Assembly: GCF_051020985.1 (NCBI RefSeq)
Contig: NW_027475149.1
Location: forward strand, 620,001 to 684,000
From: Nomia melanderi
Taxonomy: Eukaryota; Arthropoda; Insecta; Hymenoptera; Halictidae
Reading direction: 5' to 3'
Length of the DNA stretch: 64,000 bases
Shown here one piece after another: positions 37,194 through 51,209 of the stretch (positions are counted from its first letter, which is position 1; every line of letters begins with the position of its first letter). Position numbers and translations under genes: made by a program. The notes under the pieces are model-generated. The model ran no database searches. It saw only the letters and a list, made by a program, of their open reading frames with translations, and was not told the origin of the DNA.

Positions 37194-38367
37194 ATTCATG
37201 CGCCACGGCCTCCTACTGACAATGCACTTTGATTTATTGCGCTATCTGTAATAGCACCCGAAATATCACCAGATATATATTGGATATTTCCCTCACCCTG
37301 AGTGTCCAGCCCCATGAGACGGTGGTTTTCTCGGCCCCTGGTGGTCCGAGGTCGTTCCCGCTGCACAGATTCGTGCGCCAGGGCCTCCTACAGACAATGC
37401 ACTTTGATTTATTGCGCTATCTGTAATAGCACCCGAGATATCACCAGATATGTATTGGATTTTTCCCTGACCCTGAGTGTCCGGCCCCATGAGACTCTGG
37501 TTTTCTCGGCCCCTAGTGGTCCGAGGTCGTTCCCGCTGCACAGATTCATGCGCCAGGGCCTCCTACAGACAATGCACTTTGATTTATTGCGCTATCTCTA
37601 ATAGCACCCAAGATATCACCAGATATATATAGGATTTTTCCCTGACCCTGACTGTCTGGCCCCATGAGACGGTGATTTTCTCGGCTCCTGGTGGTCCGAG
37701 GTCGTTCCCGTTGCACAGATTCATGCGCCAGGGCCTCCTGCAGATAATTCACTTCGGTTTATTGCGCTATCTCTAACAGCACCCAAGATATCACCAGATA
37801 TATATTGGATTTATCCCTGACCCTCAGTGTCCGGCCCCATGAGAGTGTGGTTTTTTCGGCCCCTGGTGGTCCGAGGTCGTTCCCGTTGCACAGATTCATG
37901 CGCCAGGGCCTCCTGCAGACAATGCACTTTGATTTATTGCGCTATCTGTAATAGCACCCGAGATATCACCAGATATATATTGGATATTTCCCTCACCCTG
38001 AGTGTCCAGCCCCATGAGACGGTGGTTTTCTCGGCCCTGGTGGACCGAGGTCGTTCCCGCTGCACAGATTCATGCGCCAGGGCCTCCTGCAGATAATTCA
38101 CTTTGATTTATCGCGCTATCTGTAATAGCACCCGAGATATCACCAGATATATATAGGATATTTCCCTCACCCTGAGTGTCCAGCCCCATGAGACGGTGGT
38201 TTTCTCGGCCCCTGGTGGACCGAGGTCGTTCCCGCTGCACAGATTCATGCGCCAGGGCCTCCTGCAGATAATTCGCTTTGGTTTATTTCGCTATCTGTAA
38301 TAGGAACCGAGATATCACCAGATATATATTGGATTTTCCCCAGACCCTGAGTGTCCGTCCCCATGAG
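37171..38367 (+). repeat. Seven-monomer block, copy 1
   Basis: Matches 46965-48161 at offset 9,794, including a 1-nt deletion (ctcggccctggtggaccg) near 38034 and 47828. Markers are gcacccgaaatatcacc, agattcgtgcgcc and gatatgtattgg. Confidence 0.83.
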
Positions 38368-41300
38368 ACGGTGGTTTTCTCGGCCCCTGGTGGTCCGAGG
38401 TCGTTCCTGCTGCACAGATTCATGCGCCAGAGCCTCCTACAGACAATGCACTTTGATTCATTGCGCTATCTGTAATAGCACCCGAGATATCACCAGATAT
38501 ATATTGGATATTTCCCTCACCCTGAGTGTCCGGCCCCATGAGACGGTGGTTTTCTCGGCTCCCGGTGGTCCGAGGTCGTTCCCGCTGCACAGATTCATGC
38601 GCCAGGGCCTCCTGCAGATAATTCACTTTCGTTTATTGCGCTATCTCTAATAGCACCCGAGATATCACCAGATATATATTGGATTTTCCACTGACCCTGA
38701 GTGTCCGGCCCCATGAGACGGTGGTTTTCTCGGCCCCTGGTGGTCCGAGGTCGATCCCGCTGCACAGATTCATGCGCCAGGGCCTCCTACAGACAATGCA
38801 CTTTGGTTTATTGCGCTATCTGTAATAGCACCAGAGATATCACCACATATATATTGGATTTTTCCCTGACCCAGAGTGTCCGGCCCCATGAGACGGTGGT
38901 TTTCTCGGCCCCTGGTGGTCCGAGGTCGTTCCCGCTGCACAGATTCATGCGCCAGAGCCTCCTACAGACAATGCACTTTGATTCATTGCGCTATCTGTAA
39001 TAGCACCCGAGATATCACCAGATATATATTGGATATTTCCCTCACCCTGAGTGTCCGGCCCCATGAGACGGTGGTTTTCTCGGCCCCTGGTGGACCGAGG
39101 TCGTTCCCGCTGCACAGATTCATGCGCCAGGGCCTCCTGCAGATAATTCACTTTGATTTATTTCCCTATCTGTAATAGGACCCGAGATATCACCAGATAT
39201 ATATTGGATTTTCCCCAGACCCTGAGTGTCCGGCCGCATGAGACTGTAGTTTTCTCGGCCCCTGGTGGTCCGAGGTGGTTCCCGCTGCACAGATTCATGC
39301 GACAGGGCCTCCTACAGACAATGCACTTTGATTTATTGCGCTATCTGTAATAGCACCCGAGATATCACCACATATATATTGGATTTTTCCCTGACCCTGA
39401 GTGTCCGGCCCCATGAGACGGTGGTTTTCTCGGCCCCTGGTGGTCCGAGGTCGTTCCCGCTGCACAGATTCATGCGCCAGGGCCACCTACAGACAACGCA
39501 CTTTGATTTATTGCGCTATCTGTAATAGCACCCGAGATATCACCAGATATATATTGGATATTTCCCTCACCCTGAGTGTCCAGCCCCATGAGACGGTGGT
39601 TTTCTCGGCCCCTGGTGGACCGAGGTCGTTCCCGCTGCACATATTCATGCGTTAGGGCCTCCTGCAGATAATTCACATTGGTTTATTGCGCTATCTCTAA
39701 TAGCACCCGAGATATCACCAGATATATATTGGATTTTCCACTGACTTCTGGGTGTCCGGCCCCATGAGACGGTGGTTTTCTCGGCCCCTGGTGGTCCGAG
39801 GTCGTTCCCGCTGCACAGATTCATGCGCCAGGGCCTCCTGCAGATAATTCACTTTCGTTTATTGCGCTATCTCTAATAGCACCCGAGATATCACCAGATA
39901 TATATTGGATTTTCCACTGACCCTGAGTGTCCGGCCCCATGAGACGGTGGTTTTCTCGGCCCCTGGTGGTCCGAGGTCGATCCCGCTGCACAGATTCATG
40001 CGCCAGGGCCTCCTACAGACAATGCACTTTGATTTATTGCGCTATCTGTAATAGCACCCGAGATATCACCACATATATATTGGATTTTTCCCTGACCCAG
40101 AGTGTCCGGCCCCATGAGGCGGTGGTTTTCTCGGCCCCTGGTGGTCCGAGGTCGTTCCCGCTGCACACATTCATGCACCAGAGCCTCCTACAGACAATGC
40201 ACTTTGATTCATTGCGCTATCTGTAATAGCACCCGAGATATCACCAGATATATATTGGATATTTCCCTCACCCTGAGAGTCCGGCCCCATGAGACGGTGG
40301 TTTTCTCGGCTCCCGGTGGTCCGAGGTCGTTCCCGCTGCACAGATTCATGCGCCAGGGCCTCCTGCAGATAATTCACTTTCGTTTATTGCGCTATCTCTA
40401 ATAGCACCCGAGATATCACCAGATATATATTGGATTTTCCCCTGACCCTGAGTGTCCGGCCCCATGAGACTGTGGTTTTCTCGGCCCCTGGTGGTCCGAG
40501 GTCGTTCCCGCTGCACAGATTCATGCGCCAGTGCCTCCTACAGACAATGCGATTGATGTATTGCGCTATCTGTAATAGCACCCGAGATATCACCAGATAT
40601 ATATTGGATTTTCCCCTGACCCTGAGTGTCCGGCCCCATGAGACTGTGGTTTTCTCGGCCCCTGGTGGTCCGAGGTCGTTCCCGTTCCACAGATTCATGC
40701 GTCAGGGCCTCCTGCAGATAATTCCCTTTGGTTTATTGCGCTATCACTAATAGCACCCGAGATATCACCAGATATATATTGGATTTTCCCCTGACCCTGA
40801 GTGTCCGGCCCCATGAGATGGTGGTTTTCTCGGCCCCTGGTGATCCGAGGTCGTTCCCGCTGCACAGATTCATGCACCAGGGCCTCTTGCAGACAAATCA
40901 CTTTGGTTTATTGCGCTATCACTAATAGCACCCGAGATATCACCAGATATATATTGGCTTTTCCCCTGACCCTGAGTATCCGGCCCCATGTGACTGTGGT
41001 TTTTTCGGCCCCTGGTGGTCCGAGGTCGTTCCCGCTGCACACACTCAGGCGCCAGGGCCTCCTGCAGATAACTCACTTGGTTTCTTGCGCTATCTCTAAT
41101 AGCATCCGAGATATCACCAGATATATATTGGATTTTCCCCTGACCCTGAGTGTCCGGCCCCATGAGACGGTGGTTTTCTCGGCCCCTGGTGGTCCGAGGT
41201 CGTTCCCGCTGCACAGATTCATGCGCCAGGGCCTCCTACAGACAATGCACTTTGATTTATTTCGCTATCTGTAATAGGAACCGAGATATCACCAGATATA

Positions 41301-41532
41301 TATTGGATTTTCCCCAGACCCTGAGTGTCCGGCCGCACGAGACTGTAGTTTTCTCGGCCCCTGGTGGTCCGAGGTCGTCCCGCTGCACAGATTCATGCGC
41401 CAGGGCCTCCTACAGACAATGCACTTTGATTTATTGCGCTATCTGTAATAGCACCCGAGATATCACCAGATATATGTTGGATTTTTCCCCGACCCTGAGT
41501 GTCCGGCCCCATGAGACGGTGGTTTTCTCGGC
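38368..41532 (+). repeat. Mosaic zone with 1,226-bp spacing
   Basis: About 18 monomers. The segment near 38,650-39,000 recurs at 39,876-40,226 (offset 1,226). Two monomers near 39,745 and 40,550 carry indels (ctgacttctgggtg; gacaatgcgattgatgtattgc). At 40,801-41,623 monomers one base short keep a reading frame open across neighbours, without coding meaning. Confidence 0.8.
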
Positions 41533-42530
41533 CGCTGGTGGTCCGAGGTCGTTCCCGCTGCGCAAATGCATGCGCCAGGGCCTCCTGCAGATTATTCACT
41601 TTGGCTTATTGCGCTATCTCTAATAGCACCCGAGATATCACCAGATATATATTGTATTTTCCCATGACCCTGAGTGTCCTGGCCCATAAGACTGTGGTTT
41701 TCTCTGCACCTGGCGGTCAGAGATCGTTCCCGCCTCACAGATTCATGCGCCAGTGCCTCCTACAGACAATGCACTTTGGTTTATTGCGCTATCTCCAATA
41801 GCACCCGAGATATCGCCAGATATATATTGGATTTGTCCCTGGCTGTGAGTGTCCGGCCCCATGAGACGGTAGTTTTCTCGACCCCTGGTGGTCCGAGGTC
41901 GATCCGGCTGCACAGATTCATGCGCCAGGGCCTCCTACAGACAATGCACTTTGATTTATTGCGCTATCTGTAATAGCACCCGAGATATCACCAGATATAT
42001 ATTGGATATATCCCTCACCCTGAGTGTTCAGCCCCATGAGACGGTGGTTTTCTCGGCCCCTGGTGGACCGAGGTCGTTCCCGCTGCACAGATTCATGCGC
42101 CAGGGCCTCCTGCAGATAATTCACTTTGATTTATTTCCCTATCTGTAATAGGACCCGAGATATCACCATATATATATTGGATTTTCCCCAGACCCTGAGT
42201 GTCCGGCCGCATGAGACTGTAGTTTTCTCGGCCCCTGGTGGTCCGAGGTGGTTCCCGCTGCACAGATTCATGCGACAGGGCCTCCTACAGACAATGCACT
42301 TTGATTTATTGCGCTATGTGTAATAGCACCCGAGATATCACCACATATATATTGGATTTTTCCCTGACCCTGAGTGTCCGGCCCCATGAGACGGTGGTTT
42401 TCTCGGCCCCTGGTGGTCCGAGGTCGTTCCCGCTGCACAGATTCATGCGCCAGGGCCTCCTACAGACAACGCACTTTGATTTATTGCGCTATCTGTAATA
42501 GCACCCGAGATATCACCAGATATATATTGG
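41533..42530 (+). repeat. Dispersed cassette with extension, copy 3
   Basis: Offset 6,822 from 34711. The extension alone recurs at about 39,030-39,500 and 50,139-50,750. Confidence 0.85.
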
Positions 42531-44102
42531 ATTTACCCCTGACCCTGAGTGTCCGGCCCCATGAGACGTTGGTTTTCTCGGCCCCTGGTGGTCCTAGGTC
42601 GTTCCCGCTGCACAGATGCATGCGCCAGGGCCTCCTGCAGATAATTCCCTTTGGCTTATTGCGCTATCTCTAATAGCACCCGAGATATCACCAGATATAT
42701 ATTGGATTTTCCCCTGACCCTGAGTGGCCGGCCCCATGAGACGGTGGTCTTCTCGGCCCCTGGTGGTCCGAGGTCGTTCCCGCTGCCCAGATTCATGCGC
42801 CACGGCCTCCTACAGACAATGCACTTTGATTTATTGCGCTATCTGTAATAGCACCCGAGATATCACCAGATATATATTGGATATTTCCCTCACCCTGAGT
42901 GTCCAGCCCCATGAGACGGTGGTTTTCTCGGCCCCTGGTGGACCGAGGTCGTTCCCGCTGCACATATTCATGCGTTAGGGCCTCCTGCAGATAATTCACA
43001 TTGGTTTATTGCGCTATCTCTAATAGCACCCGAGATATCTACAGATATATATTGGATTTTCCACTGACTCTGGGTGTCCGGCCCCATGAGACGGTGGTTT
43101 TCTCGGCACCTGGTGGTCCGAGGACCTTCCCGCTTCCCAGATTCAGGCGCCAGGACCTCCTGCAGATAACTCACTTGGTTTATTGCGCTATCTCTAATAG
43201 CACCCGAGATATCACCAGATATATATTGTATTTTTCCCTGACCCTGAGTGTCCGGCCCCATGAGACGGTGGTTTTCTCGGCCCCTGGTGGTCCGAGGTCG
43301 TTCCCGCTGCACAGATTCATGCGCCAGGGCCTCCTGCAGATAATTCACTTTCGTTTATTGCGCTATCTCTAATAGCACCCGAGATATCACCAGATATATA
43401 TTGGATTTTCCACTGACCCTGAGTGTCCGGCCCCATGAGACGGTGGTTTTCTCGGCCCCTGGTGGTCCGAGGTCGATACGGCTGCACAGATTCATGCGCC
43501 AGGGCCTCCTACAGACAATGCACTTTGATTTATTGCGCTATCTGTAATAGCACCCGAGATATCACCAGATATATGTTGGATTTTTCCCCGACCCTGAGTG
43601 TCCGGCCCCATGAGACGGTGGTTTTCTCAGCCCCTGGTGGTCCGAGGTAGTTCCCGCTGCACAGATTCATGCGCCAGGGCCTCCTACAGATAACTCACTT
43701 TGGTTTATTGCGCTATCTCTAATAGCACCCGAAATATCACCAGATATATATTGGATTTTACCCTGACCCTGAGTGTCCGGCCCCATGAGACGGTGGTTTT
43801 CTCGGCCCCTGGTGGTCCGAGGTCGTTCCCGCTGCACAGATTCATGCACCAGGGCCTCCCACAGACAATGCACTTAGATTTATTTCGCTATCTGTAATAG
43901 GACCCGAGATATCACCAGATATATATTGGATTTTCCCCAGACCCTGAGTGTCCGGCCGCATGAGACTGTAGTTTTCTCGGCCCCTGGTGGTCCGAGGTCG
44001 TTCCCGCTGCACAGATTCATGCGCCAGGGACTCCTACAGACAATGCACTTTGATTTATTGCGCTATCTGTAATAGCACCCGAGATATCACCAGATATATA
44101 TT
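42531..44102 (+). repeat. Mosaic zone after cassette copy 3
   Basis: Nine monomers. Includes gatatctacagatatat near 43,036, acatattcatgcgttagg at 42962 (also at 39641), and gtcgatacggctgcac near 43473. Confidence 0.78.
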
Positions 44103-44714
44103 GGGTTTTTCCCGGACCCTTACAGTCCGGCCCCATGAGACGGTGATTTTCTCGGCCCCTGCTGGTCCGAGGTCGCTCCCGCTGCACAGAATCATGCGCC
44201 AGGGCTTCCTGCAGACAATCCACTTTGGTTTATTGCGCTATCTCTAACAGCACCCAAGATATCACCAGATATATACGGGATTTTTCCCTGACCCTAAGTG
44301 TCCGGCCCCTCGGGACGGTGGTTTTCTCAGCCCCTGGTGGTCCGAGGTAGTTCCCGCTGCACAGATTCATGCGCCAGGGCCTCCTACAGATAACTCACTT
44401 TGGTTTATTGCGCTATCTATAATAGCACCCGAGATATCACCAGATATATATTGGATTTTTCCCTTACCCTGAGTGTCCGGCCCCATGAGACGGTGGTTTT
44501 CTCGGCCCCTGGTGGTCCTAGGTCGTTCCCGCTGCACAGATGCATGCGCCAGGGCCTCCTGCAGATAATTCCCTTTGGCTTATTGCGCTATCTCTAATAG
44601 CACCCGAGATATCACCAGATATATATTGGATTTTCCCCTGACCCTGAGTGGCCGGAACCATGAGACGGTGGTCTTCTCGGCCCCTGGTGGTCCGAGGTCG
44701 TTCCCGCTGCACAG
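44103..44714 (+). repeat. Block with cctcgggacgg, copy 2
   Basis: Offset 7,521 from 36582. Differences include tatacggga for tatatggga and ggccggaaccatgag for ggccggccccatgag. Confidence 0.82.
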
Positions 44715-45436
44715 ATTCATGCGCCAGGGCCTCCTGCAGATAATTCACTTTGGTTTATTGCGCTGTATCTAATAGCACCCGAGATATCACCAGATATATA
44801 TTGGATTTTCCCCTGACCCTGAGTGTCCGGCCCCATGCGACTGTGGTTTTTTCGGACCCTGGTGGTCCGAGGTCGTTCCCGCTGCACAGATTCAGGCGCC
44901 AGGGCCTCCTGCAGATAACTCACTTGGTTTATTGCGCTATCTCTAATAGCACCCGAGATATCACCAGATATATATTGGATATTTCCCTCACCCTGAGTGT
45001 CCAGCCCCATGAGACGGTGGTTTTCTCGGCCCCTGGTGGTCCGAGGTCGTTCCCGCTGCACTGATTCATGCGCCAGGGCCTCCTGCAGATAATTCACTTT
45101 CGTTTATTGCGCTATCTCTAATAGCACCCGAAATATCACCAGATATATATTGGATTTTACCTTGACCCTGAGTGTCCGGCCCCATGAGACGGTGGTTTTC
45201 TCGGCCCCTGGTGGTCCGAGGTCGTTCCCGCTGCACAGATTCATGCACCAGGGCCTCCCACAGACAATGCACTTGGATTTATTGCGCTATCTGTAATAGG
45301 ACCCGAGATATCACCAGATATATATTGGATTTTCCCCAGACCCTGAGTGTCCGGCCGCATGAGACTGTAGTTTTCTCGGCCCCTGGTGGTCCGAGGTCGT
45401 TCCCGCTGCACAGATTCATGCGCCAGGGACTCCTAC
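44715..45436 (+). repeat. Monomers between shared blocks
   Basis: Four monomers. ctgtatctaatagc at 44764 and ttcggaccctgg at 44851 link this stretch to 45.6, 48.4, 50.0 and 51.4 kb. Confidence 0.78.
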
Positions 45437-46210
45437 AGACAATGCACTTTGATTTATTGCGCTATCTGTAATAGCACCCGAGATATCACCAGATATATAT
45501 TGGATATTTCCCTCACCCTGAGTGTCCAGCCCCATGAGACTGCGGTTTTCTCGGCCCCTGGTGGTCCGAGGTCGTTCCCGTTGCACAGATTCATGCGCCA
45601 GGGCCTCCTGCAGATAATTCACTTTGGCTTATTGCGCTGTATCTAATAGCACCCGAGATATCACCAGATATATATTGGATTTTCCCCTGACCCTGAGTGT
45701 CCGGCCCCATGAGACTGTGGTTTTCTCGGACCCTGGTGGTCCGAGGTCGTTCCCGCTGCACAGATTCAGGCGCCAGGGCCTCCTGCAGATAAATCACTTG
45801 GTTTATTGCGCTATCTCTAATAGCACCCGAGATATCACCAGATATATATTGGATTTTTCCCTGACCCTGTGTGTCCGGCCCCATGAGACGGTGGTTTTCT
45901 CGGCCCCTGGTGGTCCGAGGTCATTCCCGCTGCACAGATTCATGCGCCAGGGCCTCCTACAGACAATGCACTTTGATTTATTGCGCTATCTGTAATAGCA
46001 CCCGAGATATCACCAGATATATATTGGATATTTCCCTCACCCTGAGTGTCCAGCCCCATCAGACGGTGGTTTTCTCGGCCCCTGGTGGACCGAGGTCGTT
46101 CCCGCTGCACAGATTCATGCGCCTGGTCCTCCTGCAGATAATTCACTTTGATTTATTTCGCCATCTGTAATAGGACCCGAGATATCACCAGATATATATT
46201 GGATTTTCCC
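45437..46210 (+). repeat. Block shared with 51.2-52.0 kb, copy 1
   Basis: Offset 5,773. Includes gattcaggcgccaggg with ataaatcacttggttt (1 nt short) and gccccatcagacgg. Confidence 0.82.
45725..45745. other. Perfected dyad in the 45-kb zone
   Basis: Arms ctcggacc and ggtccgag with loop ctggt. Close relatives at 44851, 50096 and 51496 begin ttcggacc, which turns the outermost pair into T-G. Confidence 0.75.
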
Positions 46211-47813
46211 CTGACCCTGAGTGTCCGGCCCCATGAGACTGTGGTTTTCTCGGCCCCTGGTGGTCCGAGGTCGTACCCGCTGCACAGATTCATGCGCCAG
46301 GGCCTCCTACAGACAATGCACTTTGATTTATTGCGCTATCTGTAATAGCACCCGAGATATCACCAGATATATATTGAATTTTTCACTGACCCTGAGTGTC
46401 CGGCCCCATGAGACGGTGGTTTTCTCGGCCCCTGGTGGTCCGAGGTCGTTCCCGCTGTACAGATTCGTGCGCCAGGGCCTCCTACAGACAATGCACTTTG
46501 ATTTATTGCGCTATCTGTAATAGCACCCGAGATATCACCAGATATATATTGGATATTTCCCTCACCCTGAGTGTCCAGCCCCATCAGACGGTGGTTTTCT
46601 CGGCCCCTGGTGGACCGAGGTCGTTCCCGCTGCACAGATTCATGCGCCTGGTCCTCCTGCAGATAATTCACTTTGATTTATTTCGCCATCTGTAATAGGA
46701 CCCGAGATATCACCAGATATATATTGGATTTTCCCCAGACCCTGAGTGGTCGGCGCCATGAGACTGTGGTTTTCTCGGCCCCTGGTGGTCCGAGGTCGTT
46801 CCCGCTGCACAGATACATGCGCCAGGGCCTCCTACAGACAATGCACTTTGATTTATTGCGCTATCTGTAATAGCACCCGAGATATCACCAGATATATATT
46901 GGGTTTTCCCCTGACCCTGAGTGTCCGGCCCCATGAGACGGTGGTTTTCTCGGCCCCTGGTGGTCCGAGGTCGTTCCCGCTGCCCAGATTCATGCGCCAC
47001 GGCCTCCTACTGACAATGCACTTTGATTTATTGCGCTATCTGTAATAGCACCCGAAATATCACCAGATATATATTGGATATTTCCCTCACCCTGAGTGTC
47101 CAGCCCCATGAGACGGTGGTTTTCTCGGCCCCTGGTGGTCCGAGGTCGTTCCCGCTGCACAGATTCGTGCGCCAGGGCCTCCTACAGACAATGCACTTTG
47201 ATTTATTGCGCTATCTGTAATAGCACCCGAGATATCACCAGATATGTATTGGATTTTTCCCTGACCCTGAGTGTTCGGCCCCATGAGACTGTGGTTTTCT
47301 CGGCCCCTGGTGGTCCGAGGTAGTTCCCGCTGCACAGATTCATGCGCCAGGGCCTCCTACAGACAATGCACTTTGATTTATTGCGCTATCTCTAATAGCA
47401 CCCAAGATATCACCAGATATATATAGGATTTTTCCCTGACCCTGACTGTCTGGCCCCATGAGACGGTGATTTTCTCGGCTCCTGGTGGTCCGAGGTCGTT
47501 CCCGTTGCACAGATTCATGCGCCAGGACCTCCTGCAGATAATTCACTTCGGTTTATTGCGCTATCTCTAACAGCACCCAAGATATCACCAGATATATATT
47601 GGATTTATCCCTGACCCTCAGTGTCCGGCCCCATGAGACTGTGGTTTTTTCGGCCCCTGGTGGTCCGAGGTCGTTCCCGTTGCACAGATTCATGCGCCAG
47701 GGCCTCCTACAGACAATGCACTTTGATTTATTGCGCTATCTGTAATAGCACCCGAGATATCACCAGATATATATTGGATATTTCCCTCACCCTGAGTGTC
47801 CAGCCACATGAGA
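46175..47813 (+). repeat. 9-monomer tandem block, copy 1
   Basis: Matches 48449-49912 at offset 2,274 up to about 47418 and at 2,099 after that. The copies therefore differ by one 175-bp monomer (gatatatataggattttt type with gactgtctggcccc) that is present only here. Confidence 0.86.
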
Positions 47814-48448
47814 CGGTGGTTTTCTCGGCCCTGGTGGACCGAGGTCGTTCCCGCTGCACAGATTCATGCGCCAGGGCCTCCTGCAGATAATTCACTTTGA
47901 TTTATCGCGCTATCTGTAATAGCACCCGAGATATCACCAGATATATATAGGATATTTCCCTCACCCTGAGTGTCCAGCCCCATGAGACGGTGGTTTTCTC
48001 GGCCCCTGGTGGACCGAGGTCGTTCCCGCTGCACAGGTTCATGCGCCAGGGCCTCCTGCAGATAATTCGCTTTGGTTTATTTCGCTATCTGTAATAGGAA
48101 CCGAGATATCACCAGATATATATTGGATTTTCCCCAGACCCTGAGTGTCCGTCCCCATGAGACTGTAGTTTTCTCGGCCCCTGGTGGACCGAGGTCGTTC
48201 CCGCTTCCCATATTCATGCGCCAGGGCCTCCTGCAGACAATGCACTTTGATTTATTGCGCTATCTGTAATAGCACCCGAGATATCACCAGATATATATTG
48301 GATATTTCCCTCACCCTGAGTGTCCAGCCCCATGAGACTGCGGTTTTCTCGGCCCCTGGTGGTCCGAGGTCGTTCCCGTTGCACAGATTCATGCGCCAGG
48401 GCCTCCTGCAGATAATTCACTTTGGCTTATTGCGCTGTATCTAATAGC

Positions 48449-49912
48449 ACCCGAGATATCACCAGATATATATTGGATTTTCCCCTGACCCTGAGTGTCC
48501 GGCCCCATGAGACTGTGGTTTTCTCGGCCCCTGGTGGTCCGAGGTCGTACCCGCTGCACAGATTCATGCGCCAGGGCCTCCTACAGACAATGCACTTTGA
48601 TTTATTGCGCTATCTGTAATAGCACCCGAGATATCACCAGATATATATTGAATTTTTCACTGACCCTGAGTGTCCGGCCCCATGAGACGGTGGTTTTCTC
48701 GGCCCCTGGTGGTCCGAGGTCGTTCCCGCTGTACAGATTCGTGCGCCAGGGCCTCCTACAGACAATGCACTTTGATTTATTGCGCTATCTGTAATAGCAC
48801 CCGAGATATCACCAGATATATATTGGATATTTCCCTCACCCTGAGTGTCCAGCCCCATCAGACGGTGGTTTTCTCGGCCCCTGGTGGACCGAGGTCGTTC
48901 CCGCTGCACAGATTCATGCGCCTGGTCCTCCTGCAGATAATTCACTTTGATTTATTTCGCCATCTGTAATAGGACCCGAGATATCACCAGATATATATTG
49001 GATTTTCCCCAGACCCTGAGTGGTCGGCGCCATGAGACTGTGGTTTTCTCGGCCCCTGGTGGTCCGAGGTCGTTCCCGCTGCACAGATACATGCGCCAGG
49101 GCCTCCTACAGACAATGCACTTTGATTTATTGCGCTATCTGTAATAGCACCCGAGATATCACCAGATATATATTGGGTTTTCCCCTGACCCTGAGTGTCC
49201 GGCCCCATGAGACGGTGGTTTTCTCGGCCCCTGGTGGTCCGAGGTCGTTCCCGCTGCCCAGATTCATGCGCCACGGCCTCCTACTGACAATGCACTTTGA
49301 TTTATTGCGCTATCTGTAATAGCACCCGAAATATCACCAGATATATATTGGATATTTCCCTCACCCTGAGTGTCCAGCCCCATGAGACGGTGGTTTTCTC
49401 GGCCCCTGGTGGTCCGAGGTCGTTCCCGCTGCACAGATTCGTGCGCCAGGGCCTCCTACAGACAATGCACTTTGATTTATTGCGCTATCTGTAATAGCAC
49501 CCGAGATATCACCATATATGTATTGGATTTTTCCCTGACCCTGAGTGTTCGGCCCCATGAGACTGTGGTTTTCTCGGCACCTGGTGGTCCGAGGTAGTTC
49601 CCGCTGCACAGATTCATGCGCCAGGGCCTCCTACAGACAATGCACTTTGATTTATTGCGCTATCTCTAATAGCACCCAAGATATCACCAGATATATATTG
49701 GATTTATCCCTGACCCTCAGTGTCCGGCCCCATGAGACTGTGGTTTTTTCGGCCCCTGGTGGTCCGAGGTCGTTCCCGTTGCACAGATTCATGCGCCAGG
49801 GCCTCCTACAGACAATGCACTTTGATTTATTGCGCTATCTGTAATAGCACCCGAGATATCACCAGATATATATTCGATATTTCCCTCACCCTGAGTGTCC
49901 AGCCACATGAGA
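48449..49912 (+). repeat. 9-monomer tandem block, copy 2 (one monomer lost)
   Basis: The junction is at about 49674-49692, where cacccaagatatcaccag runs straight into tatatattggatttatccc. Confidence 0.86.
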
Positions 49913-51209
49913 CTGTGGTTTTCTCGGCCCCTGGTGGACCGAGGTCGTTCCCGCTTCCCATATTCATGCGCCAGGGCCTCCTGCAGATAATTCACTTTGG
50001 TTTATTGCGCTGTATCTAATAGCACCCGAGATATCACCAGATATATATTGGATTTTCCCCTGACCCTGAGTGTCCGGCCCCATGCGACTGTGGTTTTTTC
50101 GGACCCTGGTGGTCCGAGGTCGTTCCCGCTGCACAGATTCATGCGCCAGGGCCTCCTACAGACAATGCACTTTGATTTATTGCGCTATCTGTAATAGCAC
50201 CCGAGATATCACCAGATATATATTGGATATATCCCTCACCCTGAGTGTCCAGCCCCATGAGACGGTGGTTTTCTCGGCCCCTGGTGGACCGAGGTCGTTC
50301 CCGCTGCACAGATTCATGCGCCAGGGCCTCCTGCAGATAATTCACTTTGATTTATTTCCCTATCTGTAATAGGACCCGAGATATCACCATATATATATTG
50401 GATTTTCCCCAGACCCTGAGTGTCCGGGCGCATGAGACTGTAGTTTTCTCGGCCCCTGGTGGTCCGAGGTGGTTCCCGCTGCACAGATTCATGCGACAGG
50501 GCCTCCTACAGACAATGCACTTTGATTTATTGCGCTATCTGTAATAGCACCCGAGATATCACCACATATATATTGGATTTTTCCCTGACCCTGAGTGTCC
50601 GGCCCCATGAGACGGTGGTTTTCTCGGCCCCTGGTGGTCCGAGGTCGTTCCCGCTTCACAGAATCATGCGCCAGGGCCTCCTACAGACAATGCACTTTGA
50701 TTTATTGCGCTATCTGTAATAGCACCCGAGATATCACCAGATATATATTGGATATTTCCCTCACCCTGAGTGTCCAGCCCCATCAGACGGTGGTTTTCTC
50801 GGCCCCTGGTGGACCGAGGTCGTTCCCGCTGCACAGATTCATGCGCCTGGTCCTCCTGCAGATAATTCACTTTGATTTATTGCGCTATCTCTAATAGCAC
50901 CCGAAATATCACCAGATATATATTGGATTTTACCCTGACCCTGAGTGTCCGGCCCCATGAGACGGTGGTTTTCTCGGCCCCTGGTGGTCCGAGGTCGTTC
51001 CCGCTGCACAGATTCATGCACCAGGGCCTCCTACAGACAATGCGCTTTGATTTATTGCGCTATCTGTAATAGCACCCGAGATATCACCAGATATATATTG
51101 GATATTTCCCTCACCCTGAGTGTCCAGCCCCATCAGACGGTGGTTTTCTCGGCCCCTGGTGGACCGAGGTCGTTCCCGCTGCACAGATTCATGCGCCTGG
51201 TCCTCCTGC
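49913..51209 (+). repeat. Mosaic of Q-type and ordinary monomers
   Basis: Contains the 50,139-50,750 copy of the extension seen at 35.1 and 41.9 kb, then alternates ordinary and gccccatcagacgg monomers. Confidence 0.8.
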
